Source: JAHRAW01 sp965243285 (GTDB taxonomy: Bacteria; Pseudomonadota; Gammaproteobacteria; Arenicellales; Poriferihabitantaceae). Taken from it: DNA of 64,000 bases. Under the pieces are notes generated by a model that did no database searches, had not been told where the DNA came from, and saw only the letters and a list, made by a program, of their open reading frames with translations. The stretch lies in contig OZ251537.1 in assembly GCA_965243285.1 (NCBI GenBank), positions 248,001-312,000 of the forward strand. The letters run 5' to 3'. Numbering within the stretch: the first letter of the stretch is position 1; the number at the start of each line of letters is the position of its first letter. Positions 25,990 through 33,190 of this stretch are shown here, one piece after another. The position numbers were made by a program, and so were the translations under genes.

Positions 25990-26757
25990 TCATGCCGCCT
26001 CGGCGGCGGCGCCGGCCCAGCCATAACCTTCGCGCTCCAACTTCAGCGCCAGGGATTTATCCCCAGAGCGCACGATTTTGCCGGCGTGCAACACATGCAC
26101 GAAATCCGGCACGATGTAATCCAGCAGGCGCTGATAGTGAGTCACCACCACCATGGCGCGCTCGGCGCTGCGCAGGGCATTCACGCCGTGGGCGACGATT
26201 TTCAAGGCATCGATATCCAAACCGGAATCGGTTTCATCGAGAATGCTTAAGGTCGGCTCCAACAATGTCATCTGCAAAATCTCGTTGCGCTTTTTTTCGC
26301 CGCCGGAAAAACCTTCGTTTATTGGGCGATATAAAAACGCCTCGTCCATCTCCACCGCCGCCGCCTTGTGCTTGATGAGTTTTAGAAACTGCACCGCATT
26401 CAACTCCGCCTCCCCACGATGCTTGCGCACCGCATTGATGGACGCTTTCAGCAAATACAAATTGGTAACCCCAGGAATCTCCACCGGATATTGAAAAGCC
26501 AAAAACACCCCTTCCCGCGCGCGAATTTCCGGCGCCATATCCAGCAAATCTTTATCCCTATAACGCACCGAGCCGGCGGTGATTTCATACTCATCGCGCC
26601 CGGCCAACACATTGGCCAAGGTACTTTTCCCCGAGCCATTAGGCCCCATAATCGCATGCACCTCGCCGGCGCCGACTTCTAAGTCGATGCCGTTGAGGAT
26701 AGCCTTGCCCTCGATGCTGGCATGCAGGTTTTTGATGGTTAGCATGGTGTTATTCAT
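25990..26757 (-). CDS. sufC: Fe-S cluster assembly ATPase SufC
   Basis: A 255-residue ABC-type ATPase. Walker A is GPNGSGKSTLANVLAG (about residues 38-53), the signature region is EGFSGGEKKRNEILQ, and Walker B ends ILDETDSGLD. SufC drives SufB-SufD rearrangement during cluster assembly. It begins 13 bp after the small reading frame at 26771 and does not follow sufB directly, as it would in most operons. Confidence 0.96.
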   Translation of the reverse strand: MNNTMLTIKNLHASIEGKAILNGIDLEVGAGEVHAIMGPNGSGKSTLANVLAGRDEYEITAGSVRYRDKDLLDMAPEIRAREGVFLAFQYPVEIPGVTNLYLLKASINAVRKHRGEAELNAVQFLKLIKHKAAAVEMDEAFLYRPINEGFSGGEKKRNEILQMTLLEPTLSILDETDSGLDIDALKIVAHGVNALRSAERAMVVVTHYQRLLDYIVPDFVHVLHAGKIVRSGDKSLALKLEREGYGWAGAAAEAA

Positions 26758-26770
26758 GGATTTTCATGGT

Positions 26771-27076
26771 TCATGACAAGGTCTTAACTTTGAATGTTTT
26801 TTTGATATAATCGGAAATTGGATGCAAATTTTGCTCGGTGTATTCTAAAACTTTTGTTTTCTTGTCGCTCGCATCGTCAATTTTACTGCTCTCTTCATCA
26901 ATTAAGCCAAGCGACATTTTTTCATTAATTTCATGTCGTCTGCTGACCAAAAAATAACGATTAGGTTTGCCTAGTCTAATAAATTTCGGTTCCGGTGCGT
27001 GTAGAAAATCCAACGACAAGAGTGACCCGAGAGTCGCTTTCGGCGACCAACCAGTGCAATTTACTTTTTCATACAA
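26771..27076 (-). CDS. Unknown 101-residue protein between sufB and sufC
   Basis: Not recognised. The product (MYEKVNCTGWSPKATLGSLL...) is rich in Lys, Asp and Ser and has a visibly lower GC content than its neighbours, which suggests transferred or relic DNA. There is no signal peptide or membrane segment; the C-terminal 30 residues look helical. It is in the same direction as the operon with only 13 bp to sufC, so it could be co-translated. It may instead be the tail of a broken gene. Confidence 0.4.
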   Translation of the reverse strand: MYEKVNCTGWSPKATLGSLLSLDFLHAPEPKFIRLGKPNRYFLVSRRHEINEKMSLGLIDEESSKIDDASDKKTKVLEYTEQNLHPISDYIKKTFKVKTLS

Positions 27077-27093
27077 ACCAAGTACTTGTCCTT

Positions 27094-27123
27094 GCCGGCA
27101 TCGACATGCAAATCGATGCCGGC
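27094..27123. promoter_or_regulatory. Perfect 11-bp stem-loop in the sufB-sufC spacer
   Basis: GCCGGCATCGA and TCGATGCCGGC form a perfect stem around an eight-base loop. No U-tract follows on either strand. It lies about 100 bp after the sufB stop, so it may stabilise or process the sufB end of the transcript. A second small palindrome TCGATGCATCGA lies at about 27188. Confidence 0.6.
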
Positions 27124-27223
27124 GGGGGTAGTTTTCGTTATTGCGGTTTACTCAGTGTTGATGTTAAAAAGAGATACAGCAAAAAAATCGATGCATCGAA
27201 CAAACGATACATCGACAAAAAAC

Positions 27224-28711
27224 TCAACCCACCGCGCCTTCCAAACTTATACCCAATAATTTTTGCGCTTCGACGGCGAATTCCATGGGGAGTTCGCGGA
27301 ATACCTCTTTGCAGAAGCCGTTTACTATCATCGATAGCGCGTCTTCTTCGGATAGGCCGCGTTGGCGGCAGTAGAATAATTGGTCTTCGCCGATGCGCGA
27401 GGTGGTGGCTTCGTGTTCGACTACGGCGGTGGGGTTTTTGATTTCTATGTAGGGGTAGGTGTGGGCGCCGCATTTTTCGCCCATCAATAGTGAATCGCAT
27501 TGCGAATAGTTGCGGCTGTTGGCGGCGCCTTTTAGCACTTTAACCAAGCCGCGATAGGCGTTTTGGCCATGCCCGGCGGAGATGCCTTTGGAGATAATGG
27601 TGCTGCTGGTGTGGTTGCCGATGTGCACCATTTTGGTGCCGGTATCGGCTTGCTGGTAGTTGTTGGTAAGCGCCACGGAATAAAACTCGCCGATGGAGTG
27701 GTCGCCTTCCAATAACACGCTGGGATATTTCCAGGTGATGGCGGAGCCAGTCTCCACTTGCGTCCATGAAATTTTGGCGCGGGCGCCGCGACAAGCGCCG
27801 CGTTTGGTTACGAAATTATAGATGCCGCCGCGGCCGTTTTCATCCCCCGGATACCAATTTTGCACGGTGGAATATTTGATCTGCGCGCCGGCCATGGCGA
27901 CCAATTCCACCACCGCCGCATGCAGTTGATTTTCATCGCGCATGGGGGCGGTGCAGCCTTCCAAATAACTCACCTGGCTATCTTGTTCGGCGACTATGAG
28001 GGTGCGCTCGAATTGCCCGGTGTTCATGGCGTTGATGCGAAAGTAGGTGGACAATTCCATCGGGCAGCGCACGCCTTTGGGGATGTACACGAACGAGCCA
28101 TCGCTGAACACCGCCGCATTGAGGGCGGCATAAAAATTATCCCCAGCCGGCACCACCGAGCCGAGATAGCGCCGCAATAACTCCGGATGGGTTTGCACCG
28201 CTTCGGAAAATGACGAAAAAATCACCCCGGCCTCGGATAAGGTTTTTTTGAAGGTGGTGGCCACCGAGACGCTGTCGAAAACCGCATCCACCGCCACCTT
28301 CACCCCGGCTAACATTTTTTGCTCATCGATGGGGATGCCGAGTTTGGCGTAGGTTTCTAACAATTTGGGGTCCACCTCATCCAAACTATCCAACAATTCC
28401 GGCGATTTGGGCGCCGAGTAGTAACTGATGGCTTGGTAGTCGATGGGCGGATAATGCACCTGCGCCCACTGCGGCTGCGGCATTTTTAGCCAGCGCCGAT
28501 AGGCCTCGAGCCGCCATTCGAGCATAAAGGCCGGCTCATTTTTGCGCGCCGAGATGGCTCGCACCACATTTTCATCCAACCCCGGCGGCAGGGTGTCGGC
28601 CTCTATGTCGGTGACAAAACCTTCTTTGTATTCGCGCTGCACCAAGGATGCCAGGGTTTTTTCGCTGGCCGACATGGGGGCCTCGAGGGTGGCGGATGCG
28701 GGTTGATTCAT
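27224..28711 (-). CDS. sufB: Fe-S cluster assembly protein SufB
   Basis: A 495-residue SufB with the standard N-terminus (LVQREYKEGFVTDIEADTLP) and core (FVYIPKGVRCPMELSTYFRI, NSRNYSQCDSLLMG, VVEHEATTSRIGEDQLFYCR). The last segment holds the conserved Glu and nearby Cys/His used in cluster assembly. The ATG overlaps the iscR stop by four bases, so regulator and scaffold are coupled. Confidence 0.96.
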   Translation of the reverse strand: MNQPASATLEAPMSASEKTLASLVQREYKEGFVTDIEADTLPPGLDENVVRAISARKNEPAFMLEWRLEAYRRWLKMPQPQWAQVHYPPIDYQAISYYSAPKSPELLDSLDEVDPKLLETYAKLGIPIDEQKMLAGVKVAVDAVFDSVSVATTFKKTLSEAGVIFSSFSEAVQTHPELLRRYLGSVVPAGDNFYAALNAAVFSDGSFVYIPKGVRCPMELSTYFRINAMNTGQFERTLIVAEQDSQVSYLEGCTAPMRDENQLHAAVVELVAMAGAQIKYSTVQNWYPGDENGRGGIYNFVTKRGACRGARAKISWTQVETGSAITWKYPSVLLEGDHSIGEFYSVALTNNYQQADTGTKMVHIGNHTSSTIISKGISAGHGQNAYRGLVKVLKGAANSRNYSQCDSLLMGEKCGAHTYPYIEIKNPTAVVEHEATTSRIGEDQLFYCRQRGLSEEDALSMIVNGFCKEVFRELPMEFAVEAQKLLGISLEGAVG

Positions 28712-29256
28712 GGGGTTTTCGCTGACGGTTGGGGGGTTATGGGCGATTTATGGCGATTTATGGGTGATTTTTGGGTGATTTTTGGCGGCGAATTTAGGGT
28801 GAATTTCGGGTTAATTTGGGGGGTGAATTTGATGCCGACGGCGGCGCCACCGAAGCCGCGGCCGCGCATCAATTCACCCAAACGCACGCCGTTTAAGAAG
28901 GCGTACAACCTATCGCTCAATTCGCTCCACAAATCATGCGAGCGGCAGCGCTGGCCGGCGTAACAATCTTCGCGCCCGCCGCATTGGGTAATGTTCAGCG
29001 GCTCATCCACCGCCACCACGATGTCGGCTATGCTGATGCGGTCGACACCGCGCGCTAACACATAGCCGCCGCCGGGGCCGGGCGTGCCTTTCACCAACTT
29101 GCCGCGTCGCAACATGGCAAACAACTGCTCCAAATAGGGCAATGAGATTTTTTGATTCTCGGCGATACTTTTGAGCGTGACCGGGCCGCCCGGTTGCTGT
29201 ATGGCCAAATCCAGCATGGCGGCGACCGCGTAACGGCCTCGGGTGGTTAATTTCAT
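28708..29256 (-). CDS. iscR: Rrf2-family Fe-S regulator, IscR-type
   Basis: The N-terminal winged helix (MKLTTRGRYAVAAMLDLA ... NQKISLPYLEQLFAML) and the ligand cluster CGGREDCYAGQRC (Cys-X5-Cys-X5-Cys) are typical of IscR, which binds a [2Fe-2S] cluster and represses Fe-S assembly genes when loaded. It is first in the suf operon and so probably autoregulates it. After about residue 140 the protein ends in some 40 residues of Lys/Pro/Ser-rich tail, translated from GGGTGATTTTT-like repeats; normal IscR tails are different. Confidence 0.92.
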   Translation of the reverse strand: MKLTTRGRYAVAAMLDLAIQQPGGPVTLKSIAENQKISLPYLEQLFAMLRRGKLVKGTPGPGGGYVLARGVDRISIADIVVAVDEPLNITQCGGREDCYAGQRCRSHDLWSELSDRLYAFLNGVRLGELMRGRGFGGAAVGIKFTPQINPKFTLNSPPKITQKSPINRHKSPITPQPSAKTP

Positions 29257-29443
29257 GGTGGATTAATCGCGATGGGTGGATTAATCAAAATGGGGTGAGC
29301 AATGGTTGAATCAATCGCATCGATTGGCGATTCGATGCGCCCTGATACGCCGATGCGCCCTGATACGCCGCCGATACGAAAGAATATCCAGCATACCCTA
29401 AAACCAAGTGATTTAGTAGGTTTTTTAGGGGAGTTATATACTT
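29257..29443. other. Promoter region of the suf operon, repeats
   Basis: GGATTAATC occurs twice near the iscR start (29262-29290), and a GATGCGCCCTGATACGCC unit is repeated at 29334-29370. The rest is AT-rich. No promoter was confidently placed. Together with the MITE this makes a 409-bp spacer between the divergent iscR and coaE. Confidence 0.5.
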
Positions 29444-29573
29444 GTTGCCCCAAGCCTTATTTCACGCCAATTTTATAGCGTTGCGTGAAGTCTGTTTTGT
29501 TAGGGTTTTTATGGGTTTTTGAGGTAATGCAAGCGGTTTTTCTATTTTTGGGGCAACAGGTATATAAGCCCCT
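29444..29573. mobile_element. Complete 130-bp MITE
   Basis: The ends CTTGTTGCCCCAA (29445-29457) and TTGGGGCAACAGG are 13-bp inverted repeats with one mismatch. Both are flanked by TATA, which suggests a TA or TATA target duplication as in IS630/mariner-type elements. It has no coding capacity. The internal half is shared with the fragment at 10395-10485. After it, 29580-29640 carries another TATATAA motif before coaE. Confidence 0.75.
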
Positions 29574-29665
29574 TTTTTAGGGGGTTATTACCTAAATTCG
29601 CTTATAGCGGTTTCTGGGTATATAAATCCCCACTTTCCTTATTCTCACGCGTCGATTATTGCATT

Positions 29666-30271
29666 ATGGCGGTCAAAATTGGCCTCACTGGCGGCATCGG
29701 CAGCGGCAAAAGCACGGCCGCGGCCGCCTTTGCCGAACTCGGCGTGCAAGTGCTCGATGCCGACCGCATAGCACGCCAATTAAGCGCCCCCGGGGGCGAT
29801 AAATTCGATGAAATTCTGGCGCTTTTCGGCACTGACATGGTAGCTGCGGACGGCCGCATGGACCGCAAGCGGCTGGCCCAGGTGGTTTTCAATAACGCCG
29901 CAAAACGACGCTGCTTGGAAGCCATTTTGCACCCCCCCATCTTGGCAAAAATGGCCGCCGCAGCGGCGCGCGACCGGCGTCCCTATTGCCTTCTCGACAT
30001 TCCGCTACTCGTGGAATGCGACTTAGCCGCCGCCATGACGCGGGTGGCCGTGGTGACTTGCACAGTGGCGACACGCCGCCAGCGATTGCGCGCCCGCGGC
30101 TTGCCCACCGCCCACATCACGCAAATCATGCGCAACCAAGCCAGCGAGGAGGCTCGCCTGGCGGTGGCCGACGATGTGTTAGACAACAACCGCGACACCA
30201 CCGCGCTCGTGGCTCAAGTACGGCAGTTGCATAAGCGTTATTTGTCGCTGTTTGGGGGGTTGGGGGCTTAG
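29666..30271 (+). CDS. coaE: Dephospho-CoA kinase
   Basis: A 201-residue P-loop kinase for the last step of CoA synthesis. The P-loop is IGLTGGIGSGKSTAAAAF (residues 5-22), followed by DADRIARQL, the LLDIPLLVE substrate region and RQRLRARGL in the lid. Length is normal. It converges with mutT across a 451-bp repeat spacer. Confidence 0.95.
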   Translation: MAVKIGLTGGIGSGKSTAAAAFAELGVQVLDADRIARQLSAPGGDKFDEILALFGTDMVAADGRMDRKRLAQVVFNNAAKRRCLEAILHPPILAKMAAAAARDRRPYCLLDIPLLVECDLAAAMTRVAVVTCTVATRRQRLRARGLPTAHITQIMRNQASEEARLAVADDVLDNNRDTTALVAQVRQLHKRYLSLFGGLGA

Positions 30272-30722
30272 GCTTTGGCTTTTGGCTTTTGGCTTTCGCT
30301 TGGGCTTTTGGCTTTTGGCTTTTAACGTTTCACTCCCCCCCGTGCTTCATCTGGGGGAGTCAAATCAGGCGGCTCTATCGCCTGATTTGGTGGGGGGACT
30401 GTTGATGTTGATCTTTCTGCTTTCGCTTTTCGCTTTTAACGTTTTACTCCACCTTAGCTTTTTCTGGGGGGAGTCAAATCAGGCGGCTTTATCGCCTGAT
30501 TTGGTGGGGGGACTGTTGATGTTGGTCCTTTTGCTTTTGGCTTTAAATCTTCAACTCATTCAGCCCAAATGAAGGCAAGGTAAAAACCAACAACCAAGTC
30601 AAAAGCCAAATCAAAAGCAAATCAAAAGCCAAGTCTAAAGCGAAAAGCAACAGTCCCCCCACCAAAACTGGCGTTGATAATCATGCGGCAGGCAACACCC
30701 ATCATCACCCCTGATCATTAAC
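30272..30722. repeat. Spacer with two tandem double-hairpin elements
   Basis: Two complete copies in direct orientation: hairpin 1 at 30332-30360 and hairpin 2 at 30362-30388, then hairpin 1 at 30446-30484 and hairpin 2 at 30486-30512. Both have AAATCAGGCGG / CGCCTGATTT stems and are followed by TGGTGGGGGGACTGTTGATG. GGCTTTTGGCTTTT runs precede and separate them. CAACTCATTCAGCCCAAATG at 30551-30570 resembles, in reverse, the segment at about 18750-18785. A third partial hairpin begins near 30660. No gene. Confidence 0.9.
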
Positions 30723-31307
30723 TCATGCCGATTTGGGGTGCGGGGGCACCGCCTGCAGCGCCGTCACAATCGGCGCTACGGCGCCTAGGCTATCGAGGTG
30801 TGGAATTTCATCCAAAATTAGCCAGCGGATGCGCTGGCCTTCGCGGCCATGGGCGATGTCGGGCCATGCCATGCGGCGGCGAGTGCCGCTATCGCCGCAC
30901 TTATCGCCATCACTATCGACAGCGCTATCGCCTGCGCCGATAACCTCGCTCGCTTTCTCGACCAAAAACACATCCAGCCACACTTTGGCGTGGACGTAGT
31001 CGAAAGGCAGGGCGAGCAGCGGGCGAACCATGAGTACGGCGGATTTTGTGGTGACGAATTCCGCACCGCCAAATTCCGCTCCCATCCCCAAACCCAACTC
31101 TTCGTTTAGTTCGCGGTTTAGGGCGCGCCGCACGGATTCACCGGGCTCGACCTTGCCGCCGGGGAATTCCCACTGCCCGGCGCATGGTGTGCCCGGTCGG
31201 CGTTGCTGCATCAACACCCGCCGCCCATGCCGCAACACGCCCACCGCCACATGCAGCCGCCCGGGCGAGGACAAGAGCGGCCGGCGATCAGGAGCGATAG
31301 TCGGCAT
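30723..31307 (-). CDS. mutT: 8-oxo-dGTP diphosphatase (MutT/Nudix)
   Basis: A Nudix hydrolase of 194 residues; E. coli MutT has 129. The Nudix box is GKVEPGESVRRALNRELNEELG (GX5EX7REUXEEXG). MutT removes 8-oxo-dGTP from the nucleotide pool. The extra length comes from an N-terminal leader and an insert of about 25 residues (GAGDSAVDSDGDKCGDSG) between late strands, again Asp/Ser-rich. The start overlaps the argJ stop by 20 bp, so the two are probably co-transcribed. A fused thiamine-phosphate synthase domain, seen in some Gammaproteobacteria, is absent. Confidence 0.88.
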   Translation of the reverse strand: MPTIAPDRRPLLSSPGRLHVAVGVLRHGRRVLMQQRRPGTPCAGQWEFPGGKVEPGESVRRALNRELNEELGLGMGAEFGGAEFVTTKSAVLMVRPLLALPFDYVHAKVWLDVFLVEKASEVIGAGDSAVDSDGDKCGDSGTRRRMAWPDIAHGREGQRIRWLILDEIPHLDSLGAVAPIVTALQAVPPHPKSA

Positions 31308-32613
31308 TAATGTCGATGTAGCCGTGGGTTAAATCGCAAGTCCAGACGCGGGCTTGGCCACAGCCGAGCCGCAAATCCGCTTGAATTGTGATTTCCGCGC
31401 CTTTTAGGTGGGCGGCTAACGGCCCTTCGGCGTAGTCGTCGCGGCGCCGCCCGCCCTCTGTCACCACAATGCCGCCGATGGCGATGGCGAGTTTGGCCGC
31501 ATCGACGCGCTGCCCGCATTTGCCGATAGCCATGACAATGCGCCCCCAGTTGGCATCGGCGCCGGCCATGGCGGTTTTCACCAGCGGCGAATTGGCGATG
31601 GATTTGGCGATGATTTTGGCCGCAGCATCGCTTTGCGCGCCGCGCACTTCCACCGTGATGAATTTTTGCGCGCCCTCGCCATCGCGCACGATTTGCTGCG
31701 CCAAATCGCCCGCCACTTGCCCCAGGGCACGGCGAAAATCGTCCAGCGCCGCATCTTCGGCCGCTGCCTGCAGTACCTTGCCGGCAGCGCCGGTGGCGAA
31801 TAACAGGCACGCATCGCTGGTCGAGGCATCGCCGTCCACGGTGATGGCGTTGAATGAATTTTCCACCGCCGCCGCCAACAAGGCTTGCAATATCGGGCGT
31901 GGCAGCGCCGCATCGGTGAACATAAAGGCCAGCATGGTCGCCATATTCGGCTCGATCATGCCCGAACCCTTGGCGATGCCATTGATGGTGACCCGCCGCC
32001 CGCCCAACATCGCTTGCGCCGTGGCGCCCTTGGCGAAGGTGTCGGTGGTGGTGATGGCGGCGGCGGCGGCTTGCCAGATATCGCTGCTGCTGGCTAACCC
32101 GGCCGCCAACTGCGGCACCGCGGCGATGATTTTATCCACCGCCAGCGGCTCGCCGATGACGCCGGTGGAAGCGGCCAACACCTGCTCGGCTCGGCAGGAC
32201 AACGCCGCCGCCGCCGCTTGGCAACATTCCAAAACATGGCGCGCGCCAGCGGCGCCGGTGAACACATTGGCATGGCCGGCGTTTACCAGCAGCGCGCGCG
32301 GGGACTCGGCGCTGGCATTATCGGCGACTTCGCCAGGATTGTCGACGGGATTGTCGACGTTGTTTTCGATGCCATTGCCGGCGCTGCGGTCGGCGGCGGC
32401 ATAGCGCGCGAACTGCCGGCGACACCATTGCACCGGCGCGCCGACGATGCCGGATTGAGTCAACACCCCAGCGGCGACCGTGCCCAATGCTAACGCCACC
32501 AACAACACATCATCACGCCCGCGATATTTGGCCGCGGTGGCAGCAGTGGCGAGTCGTACCCCATCGATAGACGGCATAGCGGGAAATTCCACCGCCAATG
32601 GCGACTTTTTCAT
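31288..32613 (-). CDS. argJ: Bifunctional ornithine/N-acetylglutamate acetyltransferase ArgJ
   Basis: A 441-residue product from ATG 32613. ArgJ is made as one chain and cuts itself before the Thr in KGSGMIEPNMATMLAF, which becomes the nucleophile; that motif is intact. It recycles the acetyl group between N-acetylornithine and glutamate in arginine synthesis. The C-terminal ADYRS-type end fits. A low-complexity insert (NGIENNVDNPVDNPGEVADN, about residues 80-100) lies between early strands. It sits between secA and mutT. Confidence 0.94.
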   Translation of the reverse strand: MKKSPLAVEFPAMPSIDGVRLATAATAAKYRGRDDVLLVALALGTVAAGVLTQSGIVGAPVQWCRRQFARYAAADRSAGNGIENNVDNPVDNPGEVADNASAESPRALLVNAGHANVFTGAAGARHVLECCQAAAAALSCRAEQVLAASTGVIGEPLAVDKIIAAVPQLAAGLASSSDIWQAAAAAITTTDTFAKGATAQAMLGGRRVTINGIAKGSGMIEPNMATMLAFMFTDAALPRPILQALLAAAVENSFNAITVDGDASTSDACLLFATGAAGKVLQAAAEDAALDDFRRALGQVAGDLAQQIVRDGEGAQKFITVEVRGAQSDAAAKIIAKSIANSPLVKTAMAGADANWGRIVMAIGKCGQRVDAAKLAIAIGGIVVTEGGRRRDDYAEGPLAAHLKGAEITIQADLRLGCGQARVWTCDLTHGYIDINADYRS

Positions 32614-32625
32614 CTTTGCCTGCAA

Positions 32626-33190
32626 AACTGATGAGAGGGCGTTTGATTTTGCTTTTTGCTTTTTGCTTTTGCTTTTGCTTTTAGATTGTCGCTTTAGATT
32701 GTCGCCTTTGATTATGGCTTTAGTTTCATTCCCTCCGCTTCATCTTGGGGGGAGTCAAATCTGCCCGAGCCGACAGGCACGGGCAGATTTGGTGGGTGCG
32801 TTTGATTGGCGTTTGATTGGCGTTTGATTGGCTTTTGGCTTGGATTTTCACGCCATTTTACGGTTGTTGAGGTGAAAATTTACAAGACAAAGGCAAAAGC
32901 AAAAAATCAAAGCGAAAAAACCAAAGCAAAAAATCAAACGCACCCCCCACCAAAACTGGCGAAAAGACGCCAGTTTTGACTCCCCCGCAAGATAAAGCGG
33001 GGGGAGTAAAGCGGTAAAGCCAACAGCGAAAGCAAAAGTCAACATCAAAAGCAAAAACCAACACCAACATCAAAAGCCACCCCTCCCCACCAAAACTATC
33101 GAAAACGCCATCAATATTGACTCCCAGTAAAGCCGGTGGAGCAAAACTTAAAGGCGAAAATCAAAAGCGAACAGCAGATGGCGATTAAAA
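32626..33190. repeat. Spacer with three double-hairpin elements between argJ and secA
   Basis: Copy 1: hairpin 2 at 32757-32790 has the different stem AAATCTGCCCG / CGGGCAGATTT. Copy 2, reversed: hairpin 2 at 32952-32977 and hairpin 1 at 32979-33007. Copy 3, at 33086-33140, is degenerate. GCTTTTTGCTTTT (32645-32690), GGCGTTTGATT (32800-32835) and AAAGCAAAAATC (32890-33080) tracts fill the rest. ATTTTCAC / GTGAAAAT at about 32845-32879 are another inverted pair. No gene. Confidence 0.9.
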
